Of a stretch of 39,019 bases of DNA, positions 1-9,823 are shown piece by piece. This DNA is from Balneolia bacterium (GTDB lineage: Bacteria; Bacteroidota; Rhodothermia; Balneolales; Cyclonatronaceae): positions 1-39,019 of the forward strand of contig PWID01000320.1 in the NCBI GenBank assembly GCA_003555145.1, read 5' to 3'. The notes under the pieces were generated by a model. The model did not search any database and was not told where the DNA came from. It worked only from the letters and a program-made list of their open reading frames with translations. The translations under genes were made by a program, and so were the position numbers. Each line of letters opens with the position of its first letter. Position 1 is the first letter of the stretch.

Positions 1-232
1 AGTGTCTGAGGAAGGCAATATAATACCAATAGGTGACAGAAGGCGTCACTGTCAGTTAAGATTCTGCTCTTCTTATTAAGGCATTTAGGAGAAACCTACC
101 AAGTCTGTTAGGCAGGCACTAAAAAAGGAAACTCAAAAAACCACTAAAAGTTAAATATGCCCGGAATAATCATAGTAAATTAATTTAATCAGCTTAACAG
201 TGGTTAAGACAATTAGGTGATAGCATAAAAAA

Positions 233-282
233 AGGGTGATGCGCATCCGGGCTGAAAATTCAACCCGGAACACATCACCCTA
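233..282 (-). terminator. Probable intrinsic terminator downstream of gatA
   Basis: Two-part inverted repeat AGGGTGATG-cgca-TCCGGG...CCCGGA-aca-CATCACCCT; read on the minus strand it ends in a T-run (TTTTTTT), just downstream of the gatA stop. Confidence 0.75.
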
Positions 283-304
283 AAAAACAGAGGCTAAAAT
301 TATT

Positions 305-1807
305 TTACTTTTGCGCGGCCTCAACAGCTGATGCCACCCTAAACAGCTCTGATTCGCCAAAGTGAGGCGCCATAAACTGAATGCCAACCGGTAGTTTATC
401 AGACGGATGCATGCCTGCAGGAACGCTGATTGCCGGAATACCTGCCAGATTCGCGGAAATAGTGTAGATATCGCTCAGATACATCTGAAGCGGATCGTCG
501 GTTTTCTCACCGATTTTAAAAGCCGTAGTGGGCGAAGTCGGGGAAACAATTACATCGCATTTACTGAACGCGCTTTTGAAGTCTTCCTGAATAAGACGAC
601 GAATTTTCTGCGCTTTAGCGTAGTATGCATCATAATAGCCGGAGCTCAGAACGTAGGTTCCCAGCATGATGCGTCTCTTCACCTCGGTTCCGAATCCTTC
701 TGTGCGGCTTTGCTTATACAATCGTATTAGCGGCGAATCGATTACTGAAACATCACCACCAGCATCCTGGATTTTTTTCTTTTCTTCAGCCAGGTCGGCA
801 GCTACTTTTTTCTGATCTGCGCGGTGTCCGTACCGGATACCATCAAACCGTGCCAGATTGCTGGAGGCTTCGGCTGTTGCAAGGATATAATAGGTGGCAA
901 CAGCATACTTTGTGAGCGGAAGCTTGAGCGGTACAATTTCAGCACCGGCTTTTTCTAGCTCGCCAATACGATCCATCACCATCTTATGCACATCCTGATC
1001 GAGTCCTTCGCCGAAATATTCTTCAGGTAGGCCTACTTTCATTCCTTTTACAGATTTCCCAACAGATTCTGTGTATTTCTCTACCGGCTGTGTCGATGAA
1101 GTTGCATCGGCAGCATCTTTACCGGCCAGTACTTCCAATAGCAAAGCAGCGTCTTCGACATTGTATGTAAGCGGGCCAATGCTGTCGAACGAGGACGCAT
1201 AGGCAATAAGACCGTAACGCGATACCCGGCCGTAGGTCGGGCGCAAACCAACTACTCCGCAAAGCGAAGCCGGCTGCCTTACAGACCCACCGGTATCCGA
1301 ACCCAATGCGGCATGGCACATACCGGCTGCAACTGCCGCTGCGCTACCACCGGATGATCCACCCGGCACACAGTCTGTATTGTGCGGATTTTTAGTAACG
1401 CCAAAAGCTGAGTTCTCTGTTGATGAGCCCATGGCAAATTCATCCATATTGGCTCGGCCAATAATTATGGCGTCTTCTGCCAAAAGCTTTTCAACTGCTG
1501 TGGAGCCGTAAACGCTTTCGAAATGTTCAAGCATTTTTGAGCCGGACGTGGTAACCTGGCCTTTTTCGACAATTGCTTCCTTCATGGCAATAACGACTCC
1601 GGCTAGTTTACCGGCTGTTCCTGCCTTTACTTTCTCATCAATCTTATGAGCACGTTCAAGTGCGGGCTCAGCAGAAACAGATGTAAGAGCAAATATCTCT
1701 TCGTTTTTGCTGTCGATGACGGAAAGAAAGTTCTTTACGGTTTGAAGAACGGTGATTTCACCTTTTTCGAGCTGTTGGCGGGTAATCCGTATTGATGAAG
1801 ACTGCAA
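305..1807 (-). CDS. gatA: Asp-tRNA(Asn)/Glu-tRNA(Gln) amidotransferase subunit A
   Basis: Amidase signature GGSSGGSAAAVAAG, 'GSDTGGSVRQPASLCGVVGLRPTYGRVSRYGLIAYASSFDSIGP' typical of GatA; 500 aa. Confidence 0.96.
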   Translation of the reverse strand: MQSSSIRITRQQLEKGEITVLQTVKNFLSVIDSKNEEIFALTSVSAEPALERAHKIDEKVKAGTAGKLAGVVIAMKEAIVEKGQVTTSGSKMLEHFESVYGSTAVEKLLAEDAIIIGRANMDEFAMGSSTENSAFGVTKNPHNTDCVPGGSSGGSAAAVAAGMCHAALGSDTGGSVRQPASLCGVVGLRPTYGRVSRYGLIAYASSFDSIGPLTYNVEDAALLLEVLAGKDAADATSSTQPVEKYTESVGKSVKGMKVGLPEEYFGEGLDQDVHKMVMDRIGELEKAGAEIVPLKLPLTKYAVATYYILATAEASSNLARFDGIRYGHRADQKKVAADLAEEKKKIQDAGGDVSVIDSPLIRLYKQSRTEGFGTEVKRRIMLGTYVLSSGYYDAYYAKAQKIRRLIQEDFKSAFSKCDVIVSPTSPTTAFKIGEKTDDPLQMYLSDIYTISANLAGIPAISVPAGMHPSDKLPVGIQFMAPHFGESELFRVASAVEAAQK

Positions 1808-1879
1808 TGGAAAAATAGTGTTGGTTAATAGTTAGGCTATGCAAAATCAGCCAGTCTGATCCTATGGTTTAGGCTGGAT

Positions 1880-2113
1880 CTACTTGTCTGCAGAAGGAGG
1901 CGTTTTTTCACTTTCCTTTTCTGATGACGCTTTTTTTTGCTCTGACTCACGTGCACCGTGTTCGATTTCGCTTTTAATTTCGTTTGAAGCCTTGCGGAAC
2001 TCGTTGATTCCCTGGCCCATTCCGCGTGCAAGTTCAGGTATTTTCTTAGCCCCGAACAAAAGCAGAACAACTAATACAATAATGGCTATTTCAAGTCCGC
2101 CAAAAGATCCCAT
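1880..2113 (-). CDS. tatA: Sec-independent protein translocase TatA/E family
   Basis: [42 protein letters not shown]: single TM, [11 protein letters not shown] motif, charged C-terminal tail. Confidence 0.93.
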   Translation of the reverse strand: MGSFGGLEIAIIVLVVLLLFGAKKIPELARGMGQGINEFRKASNEIKSEIEHGARESEQKKASSEKESEKTPPSADK

Positions 2114-2378
2114 AAAATTATTTTCTGAGATTAAAATTTAATACATTCCTGCGAATGCGCTACAGTCTGAAATATAAGAAACAATAAACTGTTTCCACAC
2201 CCGTAAATGCGCATAGAGTGGATTTGCAACATATGCTCAACTGTTTGGATTAAGCTTTAAAATGACGAAAAATTAATCTGATAATTTACCGTTAAGCCCT
2301 TGCAAATTCGCTTAACTTTGTTTTATTACTGCTACAATTTTTAATCTCTTACTTTTTACACATTAAATTATTACCGCA

Positions 2379-2624
2379 ATGATCTGGACCGTTGAATTAG
2401 CTGCAACGCTTGAAGAAGCACCATGGCCGGCTACCCGCGAAGAGCTCATCGAATGGGGCGAGCGGAACGGCTGTCCGCAGCAAGTTATCGACAATTTGTA
2501 CGAGCTGGATGAAGAAGACGACACCCCATACGAAAATATCGAAGAAATCTGGCCCGATTACATCATGAAAGAAGATTTCTTCCATGGTGAAGAAGACGAC
2601 GGCTTTGACTACGACGACGTATAG
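2379..2624 (+). CDS. DUF2795-like small acidic protein
   Basis: 81 aa; 'TREELIEWGERNGCPQQVIDNLYELDEEDDTPYENIEEIWPDY' resembles the DUF2795 pattern; ATG start, strongly acidic C-terminus. Confidence 0.7.
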   Translation: MIWTVELAATLEEAPWPATREELIEWGERNGCPQQVIDNLYELDEEDDTPYENIEEIWPDYIMKEDFFHGEEDDGFDYDDV

Positions 2625-2706
2625 GGGCACACCGGTACCTGTTGTTGCAGTTTGCCGGGTAAACAGCTCTGCATGTGTTTATCTTAAATAGTTTTTATGA
2701 AACCTT

Positions 2707-2737
2707 AACGGCTGTGTGCTTGCATACAGCCGTTTTT
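2707..2737 (+). terminator. Intrinsic terminator after the DUF2795-like gene
   Basis: AACGGCTGTGTGC-TTG-CATACAGCCGTTTTT hairpin with T-run. Confidence 0.8.
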
Positions 2738-5168
2738 GTATTTTATCGCTAAGGTTTTTTTGTCAACACGCATTTTACGCCAATCTGCATTGAGCGCTAT
2801 CCGCATCAATTTATTCTCTTGCTTAGCAGAACCCTTACGGCCTGGATCTAAATATGCCGGACCAGGCCTCTTTGCGTTCTGCTTGATTTGCCTGCTTTTG
2901 ATTCCCTGCCCCTTTTCAGCTCTTTACGCACAGAGCCAGGACAGACCACTGCAAAACTCGAACGGTGAAAGCGGTATAGTGAGAGATGTGCGTTTCGATG
3001 GCAACAGCGCGTTTGGCAACGGAGAGCTGCAAACGGTTGTTCGAACCCGAACCAACAGAGAAATTTTTGGTATTCCGGGAGCAACCCTTTGGCTCGGGCT
3101 TTACCGTATAAGCAGCCGGCTTGGCGAAGCCCCCCGGATGCTCGACCGAACCACCGTTGGCCAGGATGCAGAGCGTCTTAGATTATTCTACAACAATAAC
3201 GGTTTTTTTAACGCTGAAATCGATACAACGGTCGAAAAGATTCGAGAAGCAAGATATCGCGTAACATATCACATAGATGAAGGTGAGCCGTCTAATATAC
3301 GCTCCGTGCGCTATGAAGGCTTTCCGGACTTCGAAGACGAAAGGATATTGGAGCGATTCTACAGCAGAAGTTCTTTGATTCGATCTGTTGCAGACGACAC
3401 CACATTTAGCGTAGACCGCCAGTATACAGTAGATCTTATAAGCCATGAGCGTAATCGCATCCTGGCTTTACTACACAGAAATGGATTTGCATCGGCCAAC
3501 AGAGATTCCATCATCGCACTTGTGAAACGCGATGAAGACAATCCGCTTGAGCTGGATATGCTTTACCGGATAAATCCCGGCAGTGTTTACTTTTTTGGAG
3601 ATGTGAGAATCAATCTGGAATCACCCGAAGGTGAGTCCGGCACAATTGATTCCGATACGCTTCGCGGAGAGCCCATCACCATTGAGCCAAACGCGATGAT
3701 TATTAATATCGACAGGGTTACGCGTACAAAACCCCGGTTGCTTCAGCAGCGTGTGCTTTTTAAGCCAGGCGAGCGTTTTAACCAGGATATTTATATGGCT
3801 TCTGTTGGTCAGTTTCAGTCGCTGCAGATGCTCACAGTTCGCCAGTTCAGTCTTACCGAAGCTGGTGGGCAGCCCGATTACTCAAGCGAATACCTGCCTG
3901 TACTTTTAAATTTACAGACCCTCCCCCGACACCAGATCCGGACGGACTTGTTCGGGATGCAACGGGTAGGTCTTGGTGCCGGCGCCGGGGTTCAGTATAG
4001 TAACAACAACATTTTCGGATCTGCCGAACGGCTTGAGCTTGGAATGAATACCAGTTTCGAATACATAGCCGGCAGTCAGACCGATCCCAGAAGTATCGAG
4101 GCCTTCGTAAACTACAGCTTCCCACGATTTGCTTTCCCGTTCAGTTCTCTCAACAATAATCCCAATTTCCTGAATCCCAGCACGAGGTTTCAGCTGAGCT
4201 ACGGACAAATACGCCAAATCAATTTCAACGTTGATGACAACGTAAGGTTTAGCACACGTTTCCAGGCTAATCACGACCAAACGACAACCAGCTTTCTGGA
4301 TTTGCTCGAGCTGGAATGGTTCGACGCTAATATTTCTGCCGGTTTCCGGCAGGATATTGAAGACAATATTGAAGACCCCTTATTGGTACAGCTTATTCTC
4401 GAAGATTACCGCCCTCAGTTCAGTTCTATTACAGGTTATACGTTTAGAAATGCTGCGGTCCACCCTATCAGGCGTAACGATGGCTTCTTCCTGGAAACCC
4501 GTATAGAAGTCGGCGGTAACCTGCCACGCATAATTGAAGAAGTATTTATTAATCGCGAAGATTCACTTCGGGGCACGATTCCGTCATTCAGCGTTACCGG
4601 TCGTGAGCTTGCCTACAGCCAGTTTGTAAAGACATCTTTCGACTACAGGCGTTATCACCCTTTAACCAGCAATTCTGTGTTTGCATGGCGAGGTTTTGTC
4701 GGGCTTGCCTACCCCTACGGTTTGAGCAGCACCATTCCTATAAACCGACGGTTCTTCGCTGGTGGTGCCAACGATATTCGCGGCTGGGAGCCACTAACTC
4801 TTGGGCCTGGCGACAACGACCGGACCGTAAATCCGATAAACGGGGGCGACATTAAGCTGGCCGGATTTCTGGAATACCGGAATACGTTCTCGCGAAACTT
4901 CCTTTCTACTAACTGGATATTTGCAGCGTTCACCGATTTTGGCAACGTCTGGACAGGCCCGCGTAATGAAATAGATGAGGGCAAATTCAACTTCAATACC
5001 TTCTGGAATGAAATTGCTGTGGGTTCGGGAGTTGGCATACGGCTCGACTGGGACTTTGTTGTAGTCCGTTTCGACCTGGCATACAGAATTACAGATTTGG
5101 GCAACGAGCCCGGCACGTCTATTTTTGACAGAAATACCATACATTTCGGTATTGGACATTCTTTTTGA
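2736..5168 (+). CDS. BamA/TamA-family outer membrane protein (POTRA repeats plus beta-barrel)
   Basis: Signal-like hydrophobic segment (FAFCLICLLLIPCPFSALYAQ), POTRA-like 'IVRDVRFDGNSAFGNGELQ' and 'IRSVRYEGFPDFEDERI', barrel 'RRFFAGGANDIRGWEPLTLGPG', C-terminal 'HFGIGHSF'. Start codon uncertain (TTG; no ATG before the signal segment). Confidence 0.88.
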   Translation: MYFIAKVFLSTRILRQSALSAIRINLFSCLAEPLRPGSKYAGPGLFAFCLICLLLIPCPFSALYAQSQDRPLQNSNGESGIVRDVRFDGNSAFGNGELQTVVRTRTNREIFGIPGATLWLGLYRISSRLGEAPRMLDRTTVGQDAERLRLFYNNNGFFNAEIDTTVEKIREARYRVTYHIDEGEPSNIRSVRYEGFPDFEDERILERFYSRSSLIRSVADDTTFSVDRQYTVDLISHERNRILALLHRNGFASANRDSIIALVKRDEDNPLELDMLYRINPGSVYFFGDVRINLESPEGESGTIDSDTLRGEPITIEPNAMIINIDRVTRTKPRLLQQRVLFKPGERFNQDIYMASVGQFQSLQMLTVRQFSLTEAGGQPDYSSEYLPVLLNLQTLPRHQIRTDLFGMQRVGLGAGAGVQYSNNNIFGSAERLELGMNTSFEYIAGSQTDPRSIEAFVNYSFPRFAFPFSSLNNNPNFLNPSTRFQLSYGQIRQINFNVDDNVRFSTRFQANHDQTTTSFLDLLELEWFDANISAGFRQDIEDNIEDPLLVQLILEDYRPQFSSITGYTFRNAAVHPIRRNDGFFLETRIEVGGNLPRIIEEVFINREDSLRGTIPSFSVTGRELAYSQFVKTSFDYRRYHPLTSNSVFAWRGFVGLAYPYGLSSTIPINRRFFAGGANDIRGWEPLTLGPGDNDRTVNPINGGDIKLAGFLEYRNTFSRNFLSTNWIFAAFTDFGNVWTGPRNEIDEGKFNFNTFWNEIAVGSGVGIRLDWDFVVVRFDLAYRITDLGNEPGTSIFDRNTIHFGIGHSF

Positions 5169-5193
5169 TTCAACAGATTTTTATCCAACTATC

Positions 5194-5754
5194 ATGACCA
5201 AGAAAACAGGCTTTTTCGGAAGGATTAAAAAACAAAGCAGCATTGTTTTTAACTCTCGTTTTTTAAACAACCTATCACACCTTGAGGCGTATGAGTTTAT
5301 ACAGCTATGCCATCGTCGCAAATACGACAAAGGTGAATACATCTACCACCAGAATGATCCCGGTAATGGCTTCTACATTATTGAGAACGGTAGCGTTGAA
5401 CTGATAATTGAAGGCGAAAGTCCGGCTGAAGGAGAAGATTCTGTACCAGTAAATATCCTGCTGGATAGCCCCCAAAGCTTTGGCAACCTCAGCCTCAGTC
5501 ACGAAATGAGGCGAATGTCCTCAGCACGGGCTGCCGAAGACACCATAGTACTTGGATTCTTCAGTCCCGATTTCGATACGCTTGAAAAACGGTTTCCTCA
5601 AATTGCGATTAAGGTTCTTGGAGAAATTAACCGGGTGATGGCCGTACAGCTCGAATCAACGATTCAGGAGCTGGGCAAGCTCAGCAGCATTTCAGATGCC
5701 TACCGCCTGCAGTTCGAAACATTTTATACGCAGGAAGATGACACGCTGATTTAA
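5194..5754 (+). CDS. Cyclic-nucleotide-binding (cNMP) domain protein
   Basis: 'CHRRKYDKGEYIYHQNDPGNGFYIIENGSVELIIEG' is a cNMP-binding fold signature. The track ORF starts at 5125 inside the previous gene; ATG at 5194 (MTKKTGFFGRIKK) is the more likely start. No HTH apparent. Confidence 0.82.
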   Translation: MTKKTGFFGRIKKQSSIVFNSRFLNNLSHLEAYEFIQLCHRRKYDKGEYIYHQNDPGNGFYIIENGSVELIIEGESPAEGEDSVPVNILLDSPQSFGNLSLSHEMRRMSSARAAEDTIVLGFFSPDFDTLEKRFPQIAIKVLGEINRVMAVQLESTIQELGKLSSISDAYRLQFETFYTQEDDTLI

Positions 5755-5816
5755 GTGACTTCATCTCTCCTGCAAGCAATTTCATTTCCAGTTATTCTTT
5801 AAGTTTATAATTAAAT

Positions 5817-7229
5817 ATGTCTGTAAAAAAAGGCTCCGAAGCCGAAGTATCTATTCTGTCTGCAGCTTTCGAAGGCAAAGGTTTTGGTAAATTAAACGAC
5901 CGCGCCTGCTTCGTGAAAAATACCGCCCCGGGTGATATCGCCCGGGTTCGTATCATAAAAAAAAGGAAGGGATACTACGAAGGCCAGCTTTTGGAACTCC
6001 TGGAAAAAGGACCAGAACGCGTGGAGCCGGTATGCAAACACGCCGAAGTATGTGGCGGATGTACCTGGCAGCATGTTTCTTATGATGAGCAGCTCCGTTT
6101 CAAAAGACAGCATGTCGAAGATCATATCCACCGGATTGGAGGGCTGCGTGAAGTAGTTCCCAACCCAACCCTCGCCGCTCCTGATACGCTTCACTATCGT
6201 AACAAAATGGAGTATTCCTTTGGCGACCGCCGCTGGCTGACCCGCGAGGAAATTGAAAGCGGTGTGGAGTTCAAAGACAAAGATGTGGCTGCAGGAATGC
6301 ACGCACCCGGAAGGTTCGATCGTATCCTCAATTTGGAGGAGTGTTTTCTTCAGGGACCCGTATCATACGAGATTCTGGACTTCGTGCGTACGTACGCTCT
6401 TGAGCACGACATTCCCTCCTTCAATCCAATAAAACATGAGGGCTTTATCCGAAACGTGATGGTTCGTAACGGTCATCATACAGGAGACCTGATGGTCAAT
6501 TTCGTTACTTACCAGGACGATATGGACGTGATGGAACCCCTCAAAGACGCGCTCTTGAAACGCTTCCCACAGGTTACCACTGTTGTCAATAACGTGAATG
6601 ATACCAAATCACCAAGTTCGGAAGGCCGCTTCGAGCACGTATTGCACGGGCCGGGATACATCACCGAAAAAATGGGAAGCAATACATTCCGGATTGATGC
6701 CAATACGTTTTTCCAGACCAACACGCTTCAGGCCGAACGGCTTTATCAAACGGCAAAAGACTTCGCCGAAATAAAGCCCGACGATCTGGTATTTGATCTG
6801 TATTGCGGCGTTGGTTCGCTCACGCTTTTTGTAGCTGATGCTGCACGGGAAGTAGTAGGCATTGAGCTGAACCCGGTTTCAGTTGTTAATGCCAAAGAAA
6901 ACGCGGAACGCAATGAGGTTGCCAACTGCGCTTTCGAAACCGGCGATATGAAAGATGTTTTCACAGATAAGTTTATAAAGAAATATGGCAAGCCAGATGT
7001 AATCATAACAGATCCTCCGAGAGCTGGAATGCATCCTGATGTTATACAAACGCTGAACGAACTTGCCGTAGACCGGCTTGTGTATGTAAGCTGTAACAGC
7101 GCTACTATGGCACGAGATCTTGCTGAACTGAACAAAGTGTACGACATTATCGAAGTACAGCCTGTGGATATGTTTCCGCAGACTTATCATATTGAAACGG
7201 TAGCCAAACTTAAACGGAAATCAAGCTAA
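5817..7229 (+). CDS. rlmD: 23S rRNA (uracil-5-)-methyltransferase, RumA/RlmD/TrmA family
   Basis: N-terminal TRAM domain, Fe-S cysteines CKHAEVCGGCTWQH, 'DLYCGVGSLTLF', 'ITDPPRAGMHPDVI', 'VYVSCNSATMARDL'. Confidence 0.92.
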   Translation: MSVKKGSEAEVSILSAAFEGKGFGKLNDRACFVKNTAPGDIARVRIIKKRKGYYEGQLLELLEKGPERVEPVCKHAEVCGGCTWQHVSYDEQLRFKRQHVEDHIHRIGGLREVVPNPTLAAPDTLHYRNKMEYSFGDRRWLTREEIESGVEFKDKDVAAGMHAPGRFDRILNLEECFLQGPVSYEILDFVRTYALEHDIPSFNPIKHEGFIRNVMVRNGHHTGDLMVNFVTYQDDMDVMEPLKDALLKRFPQVTTVVNNVNDTKSPSSEGRFEHVLHGPGYITEKMGSNTFRIDANTFFQTNTLQAERLYQTAKDFAEIKPDDLVFDLYCGVGSLTLFVADAAREVVGIELNPVSVVNAKENAERNEVANCAFETGDMKDVFTDKFIKKYGKPDVIITDPPRAGMHPDVIQTLNELAVDRLVYVSCNSATMARDLAELNKVYDIIEVQPVDMFPQTYHIETVAKLKRKSS

Positions 7230-7245
7230 TAAGCCGGATACGAGC

Positions 7246-8739
7246 ATGAAACGAACAATCGGAATAATCGGAGCCGGAATCGGAGGTCTCACAGCTGCTG
7301 CACGGCTGGCTTCAGAAGGCCATAGCGTTAAAGTTTGGGAACGCAACGACAAAGCGGGTGGCAAGATGAATGAAGTCGTAAAAGACGGCTATCGTTTCGA
7401 TACCGGGCCAAGCTTGTTCACCATGCCCTTTATTCTTGAAGAACTGTTTGAAAGCTGTGGCCGCAATCTTAGCGATTATCTTGAGCTTCAGCCAGTAGAT
7501 CCGCTTTGCCGCTATAACTGGCAGGATGGTACTGTTTTTGATTGTTCAACTGATTTGCAAAAAACATTAGGTCAGATTGCTAAGTTTGCTCCGGAGGATG
7601 CTGAAGCGTACGTTAAATTCCTGGGTTATTCAGCTGATTTGTATGGAAAAACAGCAGAAACATTCATCATGAATCCATTGCAAACCGTAATGGATCTCCG
7701 CAACCTCAAAAAGTCTGATATATTCAAGATTGATGCGTTTCCAACCGTTAGTACACGCGTAGACAAGTATTTTAAGTCACCCTACCTTCGCCAGGTTTTT
7801 AAGCGTTTTGCAACCTACAACGGCTCCTCTCCTTATCTGGCTCCGGCAACCATTAACGTAATTGCTTATGTGGAACTGTGCCTGGGCGGTTACTATGTGA
7901 AAGGCGGGCTGTATTCTATCTGCCGGGCCCTCGAAAAGCTCTGCACCGAATTAGGTGTGGAAGTGAGCTATAACACAGACATAAAACGGATTTTAACTGA
8001 GAAAAAATCTGCAACCGGTGTAGAGTTAAGCGATGGTACAGCTGCAAAAGCCGACATAATTTTCTCCAACTCCGACGCTACTTTTACCTACACAGACCTG
8101 GTCGATAAAAAAGTTCTGAGAAAAAAGCAGGTCAGCAGAATCAGCAATATCGAGCCTTCTTGCTCCGGTTTTGTGATGATGCTTGGCACAGATAAAGTTT
8201 TCGATAATCTAAAGCATCACAACATCTTTTTCTCCAGGGATTACGAAAATGAATTTGCTGAAATATTCCACCGTAAAATGCTTCCCGAAGACCCAACTAT
8301 ATACATCGCAAACACTTCGGCCGCTGAAGCCGGCCACGCCCCTGAGGGTGGATCCAACCTGTTTGTTCTTATTAATGCTCCCTACCTCACAGAGAAGCTT
8401 GCATGGGATGAGGCGCGCTGCAAAGAGTATGGCGACCTCATTATACACAAGCTCGAGAACTTCGGCCTCAAGGGGCTTCGCGAGAGCATAAAGGTTCGTG
8501 AGCACATAAGTCCGCAGGACTTCTACGATCGCTACCGATCCAATCGCGGAAGTATCTACGGTACATCATCAAACCAGCAGCTCTCAGCCTTTATGAGGCC
8601 CAGGAACAAATCACCCTACATCGACAATCTTTATCTTGTGGGTGGCTCAACTCATCCAGGAGGCGGCATTCCGCTCGTAATGATGTCGGCCAGACACGCC
8701 GTTACCATCTTCAACAGGGAAAACGATAACGGCGAATAA
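7246..8739 (+). CDS. crtI: Phytoene desaturase family protein (CrtI/CrtD type)
   Basis: N-terminal FAD motif IGIIGAGIGGLTAAARLASEGHSVKVWERNDKAGGKMNE, 'GYRFDTGPSLFTMP', C-terminal 'NLYLVGGSTHPGGGIPLVMMSARHA'. Confidence 0.88.
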   Translation: MKRTIGIIGAGIGGLTAAARLASEGHSVKVWERNDKAGGKMNEVVKDGYRFDTGPSLFTMPFILEELFESCGRNLSDYLELQPVDPLCRYNWQDGTVFDCSTDLQKTLGQIAKFAPEDAEAYVKFLGYSADLYGKTAETFIMNPLQTVMDLRNLKKSDIFKIDAFPTVSTRVDKYFKSPYLRQVFKRFATYNGSSPYLAPATINVIAYVELCLGGYYVKGGLYSICRALEKLCTELGVEVSYNTDIKRILTEKKSATGVELSDGTAAKADIIFSNSDATFTYTDLVDKKVLRKKQVSRISNIEPSCSGFVMMLGTDKVFDNLKHHNIFFSRDYENEFAEIFHRKMLPEDPTIYIANTSAAEAGHAPEGGSNLFVLINAPYLTEKLAWDEARCKEYGDLIIHKLENFGLKGLRESIKVREHISPQDFYDRYRSNRGSIYGTSSNQQLSAFMRPRNKSPYIDNLYLVGGSTHPGGGIPLVMMSARHAVTIFNRENDNGE

Positions 8740-8823
8740 AAGGCTGTTTGGAGTTTATTAAAGGGTGATGTTATTCTTAACCTGAACAACTTACCAGGCT
8801 AATAAGAAATCCCACGGTCGGAT

Positions 8824-8850
8824 GTCTGGGTGAACTCAGACCTATTTTTT
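8824..8850 (+). terminator. Intrinsic terminator after crtI-like gene
   Basis: GTCTGGG-TGAA-CTCAGAC hairpin followed by CTATTTTTT. Confidence 0.75.
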
Positions 8851-8906
8851 GAATGATAGAGCATACAGGATTTTTTATATCATTCTGCACGTCTTCAGGA
8901 TCAGGA

Positions 8907-9791
8907 TTAGAGTTCAATTGTCTCAAATCCCTTTAGCTTAAGGTCGAACATATAGGTGAGTCCATTCGGCGTTATTTGGGTCCCCTCAAATATGGTCTCT
9001 GCTCCTATTCCAAAGTTTTCGAGCGACATGCCACAAACGACGAATGTTATACCGGCTTCTTTGCCATCTTTATACACTTCCGACATATCTGTACTGCTAC
9101 CCTGTGTGAAAGCTTCAACGGACCTCCCACATGCCATTACCACAAATTCACCGGTATTGTATTTTTTGTCTGCAATCATTGTTTTAGCCGTGTGGACCGC
9201 GGCTCCCAGATGACCGGGCTGGCTAATGAGCACAGCATAATCCTGTTTTGAAGTATCGTAGCTAACTGGGGATGCGCTGTGGGCTGTAGACGGGTAGGAT
9301 GACAAAAGCATCGCAATTACCAGGCTTGCAGCGCCGGCACCCCGCACCGGACTTTGTGTTTTCTTCTTTTTAAGCCAATGGTCCAAGCTATATGCAAGGG
9401 AGCCATTTACGATAAAGAAAAACAGAATCCCGGCAATTGCAATATTTTTAAACAAAGGTCCCAGAGTATCTGTACTTCCGGCCTGAATGGTAAGAGAGAT
9501 TGGAATTAGAATAAGAATAAGAAGTAAGGCAGCTATGCGTGTCTTAAAACCAATCAAAAGAAAAACTCCGCCTGTTAATAATCCGATACCTGAAAGAATT
9601 ACGAGCATTTCGGCTGGAAAAATACTGGTTGCAAGAAAACCAAACGGAGCACTTTCCAGTCTTGCAACCGGATTAGAGGTTTCAAAAATATGATTTAAGC
9701 CGGCAATTAAAAAGATACCGCTACCCAACACACGAAGTATTAAATAAGATAGATTTTGCAGCTTTAGTGAATGTGTGGTTGCTTTATTCAT
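8907..9791 (-). CDS. DoxX-like membrane domain fused to a DsrE-like domain
   Basis: N-terminus 'LSYLILRVLGSGIFLIAGLNHIFETSNPVARLE...LSGIGLLTGGVFLLIGFKTRIAALLLILILIPISLTI' is DoxX-like; C-terminus 'YAVLISQPGHLGAAVHTAKTMIADKKYNTGEFVVMACGRSVEAF...GITFVVCGMSLENFGI' is DsrE-like. ATG at 9791 preferred over the TTG at 9827. Confidence 0.8.
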   Translation of the reverse strand: MNKATTHSLKLQNLSYLILRVLGSGIFLIAGLNHIFETSNPVARLESAPFGFLATSIFPAEMLVILSGIGLLTGGVFLLIGFKTRIAALLLILILIPISLTIQAGSTDTLGPLFKNIAIAGILFFFIVNGSLAYSLDHWLKKKKTQSPVRGAGAASLVIAMLLSSYPSTAHSASPVSYDTSKQDYAVLISQPGHLGAAVHTAKTMIADKKYNTGEFVVMACGRSVEAFTQGSSTDMSEVYKDGKEAGITFVVCGMSLENFGIGAETIFEGTQITPNGLTYMFDLKLKGFETIEL

Positions 9792-9823
9792 TTTCCATGT
9801 TTGTTTATGATCAAAAATCAATA

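Noticed and set aside
1-230. Non-coding start of the window
   Set aside because: No ORF, RNA gene or repeat could be supported; it may be the downstream or upstream region of a gene outside the window.
1837-2070. 77-aa minus-strand ORF
   Set aside because: Alternative frame overlapping the convincing tatA gene; low-complexity Lys/Ser content only.
4715-5188. 157-aa minus-strand ORF
   Set aside because: Antisense to the C-terminal barrel of the BamA/TamA-like gene; no recognisable features.
6746-7147. 133-aa minus-strand ORF
   Set aside because: Shadow ORF opposite the rRNA methyltransferase catalytic domain.
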